Positions 1-8,793 of a stretch of 64,000 nucleotides of DNA are shown here, piece after piece (the stretch's first letter is position 1; each line of letters starts with the position of its first letter). A program made the position numbers and the translations under genes. The notes beneath the pieces were generated by a model. That model made no database searches and was not told the DNA's origin. It worked only from the letters and a program-made list of their open reading frames with translations. The DNA lies in assembly GCA_002381865.1 (NCBI GenBank), contig DFYO01000055.1, positions 1-64,000 on the forward strand. Reading direction: 5' to 3'. The stretch comes from Clostridiales bacterium UBA4080 (GTDB lineage Bacteria > Bacillota > Clostridia > Lachnospirales > Vallitaleaceae).

Positions 1-1089
1 CTTATTGTTAAGAAGATTTTCCAAACAAATCTTCAGCGGATTGATTTGAGTATCTGAAAACTGGGCATAATTTATTATCTTTTCATTTTCAGCAAAAGCA
101 ATATACACGTTGTCATCCTCGTGTTTTATATGATACGCGCATTCCTTTAGTGATTTGATTTTTTCTTCAAATACTTCAACATTATCTATTATGTTTATCG
201 AAAATTCCTTTTCAGTCTGTTGTTCTTTTGATTCAAATCTGTCTAGAAGGGATTTGAATTCAAGCTGCTTAATCATTTGATAGGCTTCTTCATTAAAAAT
301 ATAAGAAATCCCACTAATATCTGTATTGTCAAGAGGTACCTTAGTTTCTATAGTAGCAAGCTTTTTAGAAATATAAGCTATATCTTTGTTTTCGGATATT
401 TTATCTGCCAGCTTTCCCTTAAGCTTGTCTAAATTACTATACAAATTGTCAAGATCTTTATATTCCTCAATTAGCTTTAGTGCTGTTTTTTCACCTATAC
501 CAGCAATCCCTGGAATATTATCTGAGGTATCCCCCATCAGTCCCTTAACATCAATAAAAGCCTTAGGAGGTATATTGTATGCTTCAATTACATCGTTTTC
601 ATAATAATGCTCTGTAGTTGTAGTTCTGTTTTTTGTTTTTGGTATGCTTATTTTAATTCTATCAGTTGCTAATTGAAGCATATCCCTGTCTCCAGAAAGA
701 ACAGTAACAAAATACCCCTCGGCAGCATTTCTTACAGCCAGTGTTCCTAATATATCATCAGCTTCATAGCCTTCCATTTCAAATATTGAAATATTCATTT
801 TTTTTAGCAATTCTTTTATTACAGGCATCTGTTCTCTAAGCTCATCGGGCATTCCTTTTCTGTTGCCTTTATAATCTTTGTACATTTCATGTCTAAAGGT
901 AGGCGCCTTTAAATCAAAGGCAACTGCTAATTTGCCCGCCTTTTCCTCTTCGATTGTTTTTAATAAAATATTTATGAAACCAAAAATAGCATTGGTATTT
1001 AAGCCCGCCGAATTCGTCAGGGTACCAATGCCGTAAAAAGCTCTATTCATAATACTATTGCCATCTATAAGTAAAATTTTATCATTCAT
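1..1089 (-). CDS. polA: DNA polymerase I, N-terminal part (runs off the window)
   Basis: This is the first 363 codons of DNA polymerase I, which removes RNA primers and fills gaps in replication and repair. The 5'-3' exonuclease (FEN-like) domain is visible: start MNDKILLIDGNS, then KDYKGNRKGMPDELR, the acidic metal motif EGYEADDILGT, SGDRDMLQL, and the helix-hairpin-helix region MGDTSDNIPGIAGIGEKTA. The frame then enters the 3'-5' exonuclease-like domain and stays open to base 1, so the polymerase domain lies outside. The ATG is at 1087-1089. A promoter (TTGCAT, 18 bp, TATAAT) lies just upstream, so polA probably has its own transcript behind the sigma/anti-sigma pair. Identity is secure. 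Whether the exonuclease-like domain is active cannot be judged from this part. Confidence 0.95.
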   Translation of the reverse strand, partial: MNDKILLIDGNSIMNRAFYGIGTLTNSAGLNTNAIFGFINILLKTIEEEKAGKLAVAFDLKAPTFRHEMYKDYKGNRKGMPDELREQMPVIKELLKKMNISIFEMEGYEADDILGTLAVRNAAEGYFVTVLSGDRDMLQLATDRIKISIPKTKNRTTTTEHYYENDVIEAYNIPPKAFIDVKGLMGDTSDNIPGIAGIGEKTALKLIEEYKDLDNLYSNLDKLKGKLADKISENKDIAYISKKLATIETKVPLDNTDISGISYIFNEEAYQMIKQLEFKSLLDRFESKEQQTEKEFSINIIDNVEVFEEKIKSLKECAYHIKHEDDNVYIAFAENEKIINYAQFSDTQINPLKICLENLLNNK

Positions 1090-1126
1090 TTTGTCTCAGC
1101 CTTTTGTTAGTTTTGTTATTTACCTA

Positions 1127-1156
1127 ATTATAGCAATAAATAGCCTGTTAATGCAA
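1127..1156 (-). promoter_or_regulatory. Putative sigma-A promoter of polA
   Basis: On the minus strand, -35 TTGCAT (1151-1156) and -10 TATAAT (1127-1132) are separated by 18 bp, about 40 bp before the polA start codon. Both boxes are close to consensus. The expected transcription start leaves a short leader of about 30 nt. Confidence 0.6.
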
Positions 1157-1175
1157 CCTATATAGGCTTCATATT

Positions 1176-1910
1176 TTATTTTCTTCTGCACAGCAACACT
1201 AATAGTATTATTGGGAAAGCTGCTAAAAGCAAAACAGCTGCAATTCTATTAATATTATCTGCATTTTCATTATAATCAACTAACGCGTCTATATTAGCTG
1301 GTGAAGTATCCTCTATCAGAGCATCTCTTTTTTCTAGCTTTAATGCATTTTCGCCATCATTAATAAGATTAGCATCTGCTTGAGAATTATAATTTTGCGT
1401 ATCTTCCTGTGGCAAAATCATTCTGCTCTTTACTGTGACTTCCTCTTGATCTGTTAATTCTTTATCTTTACCCTCAATATCCATTGAAAGCATTTCTTCC
1501 TGTGGCTGGTCCATGCTATAGTATTGTTCTTCCGAAATTTTAGAATCAAAAGTGTTTTGAATTCCAAGATTTGCAAATACATTAATTAAGATTAAAAACA
1601 TAAAGGATGCTGCCATATATGAATATGCAGGTTTAATATAAAATAATCTATTTTTTTTGTAATTGTCTTTAGCCTCTTTTTTTTCAGCCTCTATTTTATA
1701 AATTTTGCTCATTAAATCAATGTGAAAACTCTCAGGAAGCTCTGCATCTGCCAGAAGTCTTGTTTGCTCACTAAGCTTACAAATACTTTCATACTCGTTT
1801 CTGCATTCTCTGCAATACTTCAAGTGCTCATCAATTTGAATTTTTTCTTCGTTAGAGCATTCATTATCATAATATGCCGATAATAACTCCTTTGCCTTTA
1901 AGCAATCCAT
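1176..1910 (-). CDS. Zinc-finger anti-sigma factor (RsiW-like), membrane protein
   Basis: This gene lies directly downstream of an ECF sigma gene and is its likely anti-sigma factor. The N-terminus carries the anti-sigma zinc-finger pattern HLKYCRECRNEYE (His-x3-Cys-x2-Cys) expected to clamp the sigma factor in the cytoplasm. A membrane segment (SYMAASFMFLILINVF) follows near residue 105. An acidic, low-complexity stretch of about 120 residues comes next, and a second hydrophobic segment (AVLLLAAFPIILLVLLC) ends the protein with RRK. The second C-terminal membrane segment is less usual for RsiW-type proteins. I chose the ATG at 1910, which has AAAGGAGG 7 nt before it; a longer frame from 1928 would include the ribosome site. 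Length is 244 residues. The signal it senses is unknown. Confidence 0.8.
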   Translation of the reverse strand: MDCLKAKELLSAYYDNECSNEEKIQIDEHLKYCRECRNEYESICKLSEQTRLLADAELPESFHIDLMSKIYKIEAEKKEAKDNYKKNRLFYIKPAYSYMAASFMFLILINVFANLGIQNTFDSKISEEQYYSMDQPQEEMLSMDIEGKDKELTDQEEVTVKSRMILPQEDTQNYNSQADANLINDGENALKLEKRDALIEDTSPANIDALVDYNENADNINRIAAVLLLAAFPIILLVLLCRRK

Positions 1911-2002
1911 AACAAGACCTCCTTTCAAATTTATTCATATTATTTTAGACGTTTTTTATCAAAGCTTTGTTCTAAATATTTGATTAATTGTATAATATAC
2001 CG

Positions 2003-2575
2003 CTATTGTGAATCTAATATTTCTCTCAAATTTTTACGTGCCCGTGCAATTCTTGATTTAACTGTACCGACAGAGCACTCTAAAATTAATGCAATTTCTT
2101 CATATTGAAATCCTTGTATTTCCCGCAATATAATAACTGCTCTTTGTTCCTCCTTAAGCTTATTAATTGCAATTCTTATATCTCTTAAGCCTTCATTAGT
2201 TATTATTATATCTTCTATTAGTGGTGAAGTATCCTCAATTTGTTCATATATTTCTTTTTTTTCATCAGGATAAGTCTGATTAATTGATATATCGGTAAAA
2301 TGTTTTTTCTTTTTTCGATACTCATCTATACAGGTATTAAAGGCTATTTTATGAACCCAGGTTGAGAAAGCCGAATCAAAATGAAAGGTGTCTATTTTTT
2401 TGTACAGCTTAATAAAAACCTCTTGAGAGGTATCATAAGCATCCTGCTCATTTTTAAATATCGAGTATGCAATTTGATACACCTTTTTTTCAAACGCATA
2501 TACAATTGCTTCAAAAGCAGGTATATCACCATTTGAGGCTTTAATTATTAGTTCATTATCGATATTATAATCCAA
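2003..2575 (-). CDS. ECF-type RNA polymerase sigma factor
   Basis: This is a small sigma factor of the RpoE/SigW type with regions 2 and 4 only. Region 2 shows YDTSQEVFIKLYKKI and FSTWVHKIAFNTCIDEYRKK. Region 4 shows the helix-turn-helix FQYEEIALILECSVGTVKSR followed by IARARKNLREIL. I place the start at a TTG codon (2573-2575), because GGAGG sits 7 nt upstream and the protein then begins LDYNIDNELIIKA, a normal ECF start. An ATG at 2638 would add 21 atypical residues and would overlap the -35 box of the divergent tRNA promoter. It probably directs extracytoplasmic stress genes and is held by the anti-sigma factor encoded next (92 bp gap). Confidence 0.85.
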   Translation of the reverse strand: MDYNIDNELIIKASNGDIPAFEAIVYAFEKKVYQIAYSIFKNEQDAYDTSQEVFIKLYKKIDTFHFDSAFSTWVHKIAFNTCIDEYRKKKKHFTDISINQTYPDEKKEIYEQIEDTSPLIEDIIITNEGLRDIRIAINKLKEEQRAVIILREIQGFQYEEIALILECSVGTVKSRIARARKNLREILDSQ

Positions 2576-2612
2576 CCTGGTTCCTCCTTCCCTAAAAAAA
2601 TCATAAAAACAT

Positions 2613-2638
2613 ATGCAATTTTGAAAAAAATATTGCAT
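2613..2638. repeat. Inverted repeat in the sigma/tRNA divergent promoter region
   Basis: Arms ATGCAAT (2613-2619) and ATTGCAT (2632-2638) are perfect complements separated by 12 bp of mostly A. The right arm contains the -35 hexamer of the tRNA-Leu promoter. The left arm is about 38 bp upstream of the sigma-factor start codon. It may be an operator or shared promoter element. Function is not shown. Confidence 0.45.
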
Positions 2639-2661
2639 TTCATAATTCTATGTGATAATAT
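2633..2661 (+). promoter_or_regulatory. Promoter of tRNA-Leu
   Basis: -35 TTGCAT (2633-2638) and -10 TAATAT (2656-2661) are 17 bp apart. The -10 lies 23 bp before the mature tRNA 5' end, so the precursor leader would be short. Confidence 0.7.
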
Positions 2662-2684
2662 AATCAGCGTCAAGTTAAATATTT

Positions 2685-2767
2685 GCCCGTGTGTCGGAAT
2701 TGGCAGACGAACTTGACTCAAAATCAAGCGCCCTCAAGGCGTGCCCGTTCGAGTCGGGCCACGGGCA
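2685..2767 (+). tRNA. tRNA-Leu (anticodon CAA)
   Basis: A class II tRNA of 83 nt. The acceptor stem GCCCGTG (2685-2691) pairs with CACGGGC (2760-2766), followed by discriminator A. The anticodon stem CTTGA/TCAAG encloses CTCAAAA, giving anticodon CAA, which reads UUG leucine. A long variable arm (CGCC..GGCG) and a T-arm with loop TTCGAGT complete the cloverleaf. The CCA end is not encoded (CTA follows), so it must be added by CCA-transferase. It is a single gene on the plus strand among minus-strand genes, with its own promoter and terminator. Its A37 is a substrate type for MiaA/MiaB, both encoded further along. Confidence 0.95.
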
Positions 2768-2778
2768 CTATTTCCTGA

Positions 2779-2809
2779 AATTCCTTATTATTTAATAGGG
2801 AATTTTTTT
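2779..2809 (+). terminator. Rho-independent terminator after tRNA-Leu
   Basis: A stem AATTCCTTATTA / TAATAGGGAATT is followed by seven T residues, starting 11 nt after the tRNA. It also sits just beyond the 3' end of the convergent NUDIX gene, but shows no good U-tract in that direction. Confidence 0.8.
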
Positions 2810-2818
2810 AATTGTTTT

Positions 2819-3268
2819 TCAATATTTTTTAGTATTCCATAAATTATGATTTTTTAGATTCAAATAATCATTATATGCAATCTCCAATATCTGTTTTTCA
2901 TTATGAAATTTTAAAAGATGATAAGCTTCGTGATATTTGTAGTAGCCTGAATCCACAAAATACTCTTCCTTTTGAGGCTTTGAATAATAGCTCTCTGCCT
3001 TCATAAGATACCAATATACATCCTTCGTAATAAGCTGATTTCCGACTGAAAAATCATATTGGCTTTTCCCAATATATTTTATAATTTGTGCAACAACACC
3101 CGCCTCTTCTTTTACCTCTCTTCGTGCAGTATCTTTATATTCTTCTTCGATTTCTACTGTTCCCTTGGGCAGAACCCAGCCTTCATATTTTTGTTTGTAA
3201 TTTTTATATAAAAGGAGTATTTTGCCCTTAAAAATTACTACTCCTCCACAGCTAGTCGCTTTTGTCAT
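2819..3268 (-). CDS. NUDIX hydrolase
   Basis: A 149-residue NUDIX-fold pyrophosphohydrolase. The Nudix box is complete: G-TVEIE-E-YKDTARRE-VKEEAG (GX5EX7REUXEEXGU), about residues 36-58. The N-terminus TKATSCGGVVIF is typical of the family, which cleaves nucleoside-diphosphate-linked substrates such as dNTPs, Ap4A or ADP-ribose; the exact substrate cannot be told. The ATG at 3268 is preceded by GAGGAGG. It lies downstream of the SEDS-PBP fusion gene with a 192 bp gap that shows no clear promoter or terminator. Confidence 0.85.
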   Translation of the reverse strand: MTKATSCGGVVIFKGKILLLYKNYKQKYEGWVLPKGTVEIEEEYKDTARREVKEEAGVVAQIIKYIGKSQYDFSVGNQLITKDVYWYLMKAESYYSKPQKEEYFVDSGYYKYHEAYHLLKFHNEKQILEIAYNDYLNLKNHNLWNTKKY

Positions 3269-3460
3269 AATTGAGCCTCCTCTTCTATCCTATGCAAGTC
3301 AATTTGTAAGGCTATCTTAACCATTATTCTTTTATTCTTGAGCTTATTTTTTTGCTTGAATCATAATGTTATGTAATCAAGTTTGTATACGATATTAATA
3401 TTTCAAATACTACTCTATATATAAAATTATAGCTTTTATCATTGAAATTAGCAATAATAT

Positions 3461-6304
3461 CTATTTGGATATATTGTCTATATAGTATTCAAAAAGCTTA
3501 TTTGCAATGTTCACAGCTTTTGTGCTTCCGTCTGAATTTTCTAAGACAATTGATATAACAATCTGAGGATTATCATAAGGTGCGTATCCAACAAACCAGC
3601 CGTGAGGATTTCCAAAAGGATTTTCAGCAGAGCCTGTTTTCCCAGCTGACTTGAAGCTATAATTTTTTCCTTTGTTTCCTGTTCCTGTTTCCATAACACC
3701 TAGCATAAGCTGACTTAGACTTCTGCTTAATTCAGTTGTAAACATAGTACTATATATATCTGGCATATTTTTGTTTTTTATCTTACCATTATAATTTTCG
3801 GTATAATCAATTAGATATGGCTTCATCAATATACCTCCATTTGCAATTGCCGATGTTATTAGGGCATTATGAAGAGGGCTTATCATAGTTTTTCCTTGTC
3901 CAATAACAGTTTCTGCAATTTCTGAATAGCTGCTATCTGAGTTTAGTACAAAGCTGCTTTTTGAATAGGGTAATTGATACGGAAGGCTTTGGTTGAATAA
4001 TAATTTGTTTGTTTTTTGATTTAATCCCTTAATATCAATCCTTCTTCCAATTTCAGCAAAGGCAGAATTACAGGATTCCGAAAAAGCCTCGCGTAAATCG
4101 ACCTGGCCATGAGCTTTATTATTATAGCAATGAATTGTTTTATCTGCATATTCGTCCTTTCCTGTACAGTTATATGAAAAATCTCCTGCTTTATTTTCTG
4201 TCAGATATTGTGCCGCAGTAATTATTTTAAAGGTTGAGCCTGGTGGATAAAGCCCTTGAGTTGCCCTGTTTAATAAAGGAGAATCCTTTGAATTGTTTAT
4301 CAGACTGTCCCAATTTTCAACCAACTTATTAGGATTAAAATCCGGCTTGGATACCATGCATAGAATTTTTCCTGTAGAGGGTTCTATTGCAACAATTGCA
4401 CCTCTATAAGACCCTAATAAATCCCACGCCTTTTTTTGAAGACCTGAGTCAAGCGTTGTTATTACATTGTTTCCAGTTTTTTTCTTTTCTGTTATCTCAA
4501 AATAAATTTGATCATATAAATTCAAATCTGACTGCAATAAGTTAATATCTGCAAGCGCTTCAAGTCCTGTTTTTCCCTGATGGCTATAGCCAATTATGTG
4601 AGAAAAAACTCGGTCAAAAGGATATATCCTTGTTTCTATACCTCTTTCATCTATCTGTGTTTCTGCTAAAACAACCTTGTTTTTGTCTAATATTTTACCT
4701 CTGGTTACTCCCTGGTCTAGTAAAGACATTCTAGGATTATAGGCATTTACAACTGCTTCTGTACTTTTAAAAGAAACATAATAAATTAGATTAATTATTA
4801 ATATAACAAAAAATATTGAATATATGTATTTAACACCCTTAATTGCAGCATCTGGCTCTTCAAGCTGATTTATTTTAGGGGCTTTATTATTTTCTTTAAG
4901 CTCACTTTTATTCTTGATTTTGCGATGTTTTTTTCTAGTATTATTCACAGAGCTAATTTCTTTTATATTTGCAAGCTCTATTGTATCCTCAAAATTTTCA
5001 GCTTCTGTTTCTTGAATTAAAAATATTCCTTGTAATAACCCTAACATAATACAGGAGGCAATTAGCGATGTTCCCCCATAGCTTACAAACGGAAATGTTA
5101 CTCCAGTACTTGGAATCAGCTTTGTAACTCCTCCAATAATCAAAAATTGTTGAAAAGAAAACAGTATAGCAATACCTGCTGATAAGTAAAGCAAAAACTC
5201 ATTTGTTGAATTATGTGAGGCCTTAAAGGCTGACCACAAAAACACTATTAAAAACAAGATAATTATGATTGAATAAATATTACCAAACTCCTCTGAAATT
5301 GCAGAAAAAATAAAATCCGTAGTAACAACCGGAATCTTGGAAGGCTGTCCTTTTGTAAGTCCTACTCCAAGCCATCCTCCTGCACCAATTGCAAATAAAG
5401 ATTGAGCAATTTGAAAGCCTGCACCATCAATTTCTGGCCAAGGGTTAATCCAAGCAGTAATTCTTCTTTGTACGTGAGAAAAAACCTTGTTCCCAATATA
5501 TCCCCCAGCTATTAGTGCTACAGAACCTGCAGCTGGTATTATGCTGTTTCTTGTCTTAATAAATACCAATGAAATGAACATTGTAGAAAAAATTAAAGCT
5601 CCACCTAAATCCCTTTGAAATATAAGCAGAGATACCAAAACTGCAGTATATGTTCCTAGGGACACCAGCTTTTTAATTGAAAAATCTCCTCTTAATAAGC
5701 ATGCCATTAAAAGTATATAAAATATTTTCACAAATTCAGAGGGTTGAAAGCTGAAATTGCCAATTGTCATCCAGTTTTTCGCACCATTTATCGTATCGTT
5801 TGCAAGAAAAAGCAGCACTATAGAAAAAGCTCCATACAGCCACCAGAGCTTAGAAACAATTCTTATTTTTTGAAATAATTTAGGAACAATCAATGCAATT
5901 AAAAAGCCTAAAGCAGCCATTCTGAATTGTTTTAGTCCATATCCATAATCTAACCTTGTCAGCATAACAAAGCTTAGCTGAAGTAAGTACAAAGGAATAT
6001 TCCAGATCAGCATATTAGAATATCTGTAAAACAGAGAAATTAATATCCATACTATTATTAAAAATACCATCTGGAAAGAATACAAGATGAATATTTTTTT
6101 AAAATCATCACTTGTAAGTGCAATAATTACAAATCCTAACAAATGGCTCAAAAATATTACAGTTCTTTGAGCATTATTGAAAAATCTTATAGCATCATAA
6201 TCATCATTGTTATATGCAATATATAATTTTATGCTTGAAAACAAAAAATAAAAAGCAAATAACAGAAAAAAATATTTTGTAAAATCTATAAAAATACCCT
6301 GCAT
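3461..6304 (-). CDS. SEDS glycosyltransferase (FtsW/RodA) fused to class B penicillin-binding protein
   Basis: One open frame of 947 residues joins two enzymes usually made separately. Residues 1-430 are a multi-membrane-pass SEDS peptidoglycan polymerase: NGAKNWMTIGNFSFQPSE (173-190), DGAGFQIAQSLFAIGAGG (293-310), TDFIFSAISEEFG (329-341) and GVTFPFVSYGGTS (401-413). Residues about 431-490 are a charged lysine-rich linker. A second anchor helix (492-512) then leads to a compact class B PBP. Its transpeptidase has SxxK at 690-693 (PGSTFK), SxN at 744-746 (SCN) and KTG at 889-891. The PBP half (about 455 residues) resembles the short PbpA type often encoded beside rodA. No stop or frame break separates the halves. 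The ATG follows GAGGAG inside the end of the U32 gene, so the genes are translationally close. It should both polymerise and cross-link septal or lateral wall glycan. Confidence 0.92.
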   Translation of the reverse strand: MQGIFIDFTKYFFLLFAFYFLFSSIKLYIAYNNDDYDAIRFFNNAQRTVIFLSHLLGFVIIALTSDDFKKIFILYSFQMVFLIIVWILISLFYRYSNMLIWNIPLYLLQLSFVMLTRLDYGYGLKQFRMAALGFLIALIVPKLFQKIRIVSKLWWLYGAFSIVLLFLANDTINGAKNWMTIGNFSFQPSEFVKIFYILLMACLLRGDFSIKKLVSLGTYTAVLVSLLIFQRDLGGALIFSTMFISLVFIKTRNSIIPAAGSVALIAGGYIGNKVFSHVQRRITAWINPWPEIDGAGFQIAQSLFAIGAGGWLGVGLTKGQPSKIPVVTTDFIFSAISEEFGNIYSIIIILFLIVFLWSAFKASHNSTNEFLLYLSAGIAILFSFQQFLIIGGVTKLIPSTGVTFPFVSYGGTSLIASCIMLGLLQGIFLIQETEAENFEDTIELANIKEISSVNNTRKKHRKIKNKSELKENNKAPKINQLEEPDAAIKGVKYIYSIFFVILIINLIYYVSFKSTEAVVNAYNPRMSLLDQGVTRGKILDKNKVVLAETQIDERGIETRIYPFDRVFSHIIGYSHQGKTGLEALADINLLQSDLNLYDQIYFEITEKKKTGNNVITTLDSGLQKKAWDLLGSYRGAIVAIEPSTGKILCMVSKPDFNPNKLVENWDSLINNSKDSPLLNRATQGLYPPGSTFKIITAAQYLTENKAGDFSYNCTGKDEYADKTIHCYNNKAHGQVDLREAFSESCNSAFAEIGRRIDIKGLNQKTNKLLFNQSLPYQLPYSKSSFVLNSDSSYSEIAETVIGQGKTMISPLHNALITSAIANGGILMKPYLIDYTENYNGKIKNKNMPDIYSTMFTTELSRSLSQLMLGVMETGTGNKGKNYSFKSAGKTGSAENPFGNPHGWFVGYAPYDNPQIVISIVLENSDGSTKAVNIANKLFEYYIDNISK

Positions 6305-6305
6305 A

Positions 6306-8690
6306 TTACTTAACTCCTCTTTGCCAGTGTCCTCGTGTATAATCTTTTATAGGTAACTCTGACTTATATTTATCCTTGCTAGAAAAATCAGTGTCTCTAA
6401 GCTTGCTTATTTCTGCAAGCACTTTATTTATAAGCTTATCTTCTTCATCTGTAAATTCAACTCTGTAATTTGTAAAGCCCATCCTAAAGAGTTGCGGTAT
6501 TTTATCTATCAATAATGTAGGCAAGGGATTATATATTGTATTAATGCATTGATCACAGTTTCGCGCAACCTTTAGCTGGTATCCCTTCCGATCATTGAGC
6601 TTTTCGAATTCATTGCTGCTGCTACAGCTGCCAAAGGTCTGTTTGTGAAGGCATTGTGCTGTAACCATAACTGGTAAATGTCCGTAAATATAAGCTTGCA
6701 AATTATTTGCATTTATATGCTCTAGTTCTTTGCTATTAAGCTCCGTTGAAATCACACAGCCATTAATCCCACATTCCTGCCAAAATTGTATAGCACTGTT
6801 ATTCATTATATTTAAAGAATAATCTAAGAATATTTCGATACCCTTGCAGCTATTTTCCATTAGCTGCTCCTTCAAAAAATAATACCCATCAACGCTGCCT
6901 GCTAAAAACCCATCCGGCTTGCATTCGAGATATCTAGGAATGATATTTTTATACATTTCTATTGTACTTTTTCTTGTTATCCTAGGCAAAGTTATCACTA
7001 TTTTACTATTTTTGTACTTATTAGAACAAATTTCCTGAATTGAAGCAATATCTAAAAAATTAGAATCTAAATATATATAATCAATCTTGTATGGCTTTAG
7101 CAAACTATATTGCTTAATGCTATTAATTCTAACATGAAGCTTAATATCATTTTTATTAGAATTCTGCTTTGAAGGTATTGGTATATTGAAGCTGGAGATA
7201 TTAACTGCTTCTCTTTTATACTCTTGTGTTAATCTACTTATAACAGCAGCTATTGCCCTTCTTCGTATTTCATTAATTGATTTTATTGCAATAAATATAT
7301 TATCATCCATATCTATGTCAAGGGTTTCAATTTCTACAAGTTCATCGCCTGTTTTGCTTAATTGTATTTCAAGTTTTTCTCTGGTAATCGGAGCAGTTTT
7401 TGATTGCTCTACATTATCAGAAAATATAGAAAAGCTGTAATCATCATACGTTGTTTGTAATTCTAACGGTTTATCTAAAAAAGCTTTTAGTTTGAATTTT
7501 ATTTTTATCTTGTTTTCAGGCAATAATGCTTCATTTATACTGTTTAGCAAATCAACCGAGGTAAGCTTATAAATTTGACTTTTTGGAGGGAATTTTTTGT
7601 TATCAGTATATAAGGTTTGCATATCTGAAATATCTTCCTTTGCAATAATACTTATATTATTGGAATTATTTCGAATTTCAATACAATCCCCTTGTTTTAT
7701 ATCCTGGCTAAGCTTTAAGATACTCTGATTTGAATTATTATTTGAATGTATGCTTCCAATTAATATCCCCTGATGTTTTGGATTTTCAATTGACATCATT
7801 TCTATTCCGTTTTTTGATGTGTAATATCCCTTTGTAAATCCTCCACGATTATATATCTGGCTAATATTATTCAAATCACGGCTTGAAAGGTTATACTCTT
7901 CACCTTGCAAATATAAATCTATATATTTACGATAAATAGAGGTTATTAATGCTACATAATGTGCATTTTTCATTCTGCCTTCAAGCTTCAAGGAAGTAAC
8001 CCCTGCCCTAATAATATCAGGCAGAATACTCAATGTGTTTATATCCTTAGGGCTTAAAAGATGTCCTTTTGCTTTATTAAAGCTATACATTAATCTGCAG
8101 GGCTGCGCACAGCTACCTCTGTTTCCACTTCTTTCTCCTAACATGCTGCTAAACAAGCACTGACCAGAATAACAATAGCACAGTGCTCCATGAACAAAGC
8201 TTTCAACCTCAATTTTAAGCTTAGAGGTAATATAGCTTATCTCTTCGAGAGACAGTTCTCTGCTTAACACAACTCGCTCAAATCCATTTTGCTCTAAAAA
8301 CAAAGCTCCCTCTAAGCTATGAATTGTCATTTGAGTGCTTGCATGCACTGGGAGCTTTGGAAAATTTTTCTTAATCTGCATAAACGCTCCAATATCTTGA
8401 AGAATTACAGCGTCTACTCCCTCTTGATATGCCCATGATATTTCTTCTAAAAAGTCCTGCATTTCACTATTCTTAATTAGTGTATTTGCAGTAAGATATA
8501 TTTTTTTATTATTCAAATGAACATAATCAATTGCAGCTAAAAGCTCTTCCCTGCAAAAATTTTTTGCATTTGCTCTTGCTCCGTATTTCGCGCCCCCAAG
8601 ATAAACCGCATCACATCCGCTTTTTATTGCTGCTTTCAAAGCTTCCATCGACCCTGCCGGGCTAAGTAGTTCAATATTTTTACTTGTCAT
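6306..8690 (-). CDS. U32 family peptidase-like protein with DUF3656-type C-terminal region
   Basis: A 794-residue member of the U32 collagenase/RlhA-like family. The N-terminal barrel starts NIELLSPAGSMEALKAAI. The family signature FVHGALCYCYSGQCLFSS is followed by SGNRGSCAQPCRLMY, giving a cysteine set suited to an iron-sulfur cluster. The C-terminal half contains a further Cys group (CLHKQTFGSCSSS, CDQC). Characterised relatives include E. coli RlhA, which hydroxylates a cytidine in 23S rRNA; whether this long form does the same is inferred. The ATG at 8690 has GGAG upstream. The next gene, the SEDS-PBP fusion, begins 1 bp after its stop, so the two are co-transcribed. Confidence 0.85.
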   Translation of the reverse strand: MTSKNIELLSPAGSMEALKAAIKSGCDAVYLGGAKYGARANAKNFCREELLAAIDYVHLNNKKIYLTANTLIKNSEMQDFLEEISWAYQEGVDAVILQDIGAFMQIKKNFPKLPVHASTQMTIHSLEGALFLEQNGFERVVLSRELSLEEISYITSKLKIEVESFVHGALCYCYSGQCLFSSMLGERSGNRGSCAQPCRLMYSFNKAKGHLLSPKDINTLSILPDIIRAGVTSLKLEGRMKNAHYVALITSIYRKYIDLYLQGEEYNLSSRDLNNISQIYNRGGFTKGYYTSKNGIEMMSIENPKHQGILIGSIHSNNNSNQSILKLSQDIKQGDCIEIRNNSNNISIIAKEDISDMQTLYTDNKKFPPKSQIYKLTSVDLLNSINEALLPENKIKIKFKLKAFLDKPLELQTTYDDYSFSIFSDNVEQSKTAPITREKLEIQLSKTGDELVEIETLDIDMDDNIFIAIKSINEIRRRAIAAVISRLTQEYKREAVNISSFNIPIPSKQNSNKNDIKLHVRINSIKQYSLLKPYKIDYIYLDSNFLDIASIQEICSNKYKNSKIVITLPRITRKSTIEMYKNIIPRYLECKPDGFLAGSVDGYYFLKEQLMENSCKGIEIFLDYSLNIMNNSAIQFWQECGINGCVISTELNSKELEHINANNLQAYIYGHLPVMVTAQCLHKQTFGSCSSSNEFEKLNDRKGYQLKVARNCDQCINTIYNPLPTLLIDKIPQLFRMGFTNYRVEFTDEEDKLINKVLAEISKLRDTDFSSKDKYKSELPIKDYTRGHWQRGVK

Positions 8691-8718
8691 TTTATTAACT
8701 CCGCTTCAAATGTATGAA

Positions 8719-8749
8719 AGGCTATCCATAATTAAACTATGAATAGCCT
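8719..8749 (-). terminator. Hairpin after zapA (possible terminator)
   Basis: On the minus strand AGGCTATTCATA and TATGGATAGCCT form a 12-bp stem (one G-T pair) with a 7-nt loop. The following tract is TTCATACATTT, a weak U-run, so termination may be partial and zapA and the U32 gene may still share transcripts. Confidence 0.5.
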
Positions 8750-8793
8750 AGTAAAAAACAAAATAGCATGCTTAATTGCAGTAAATGAATATT

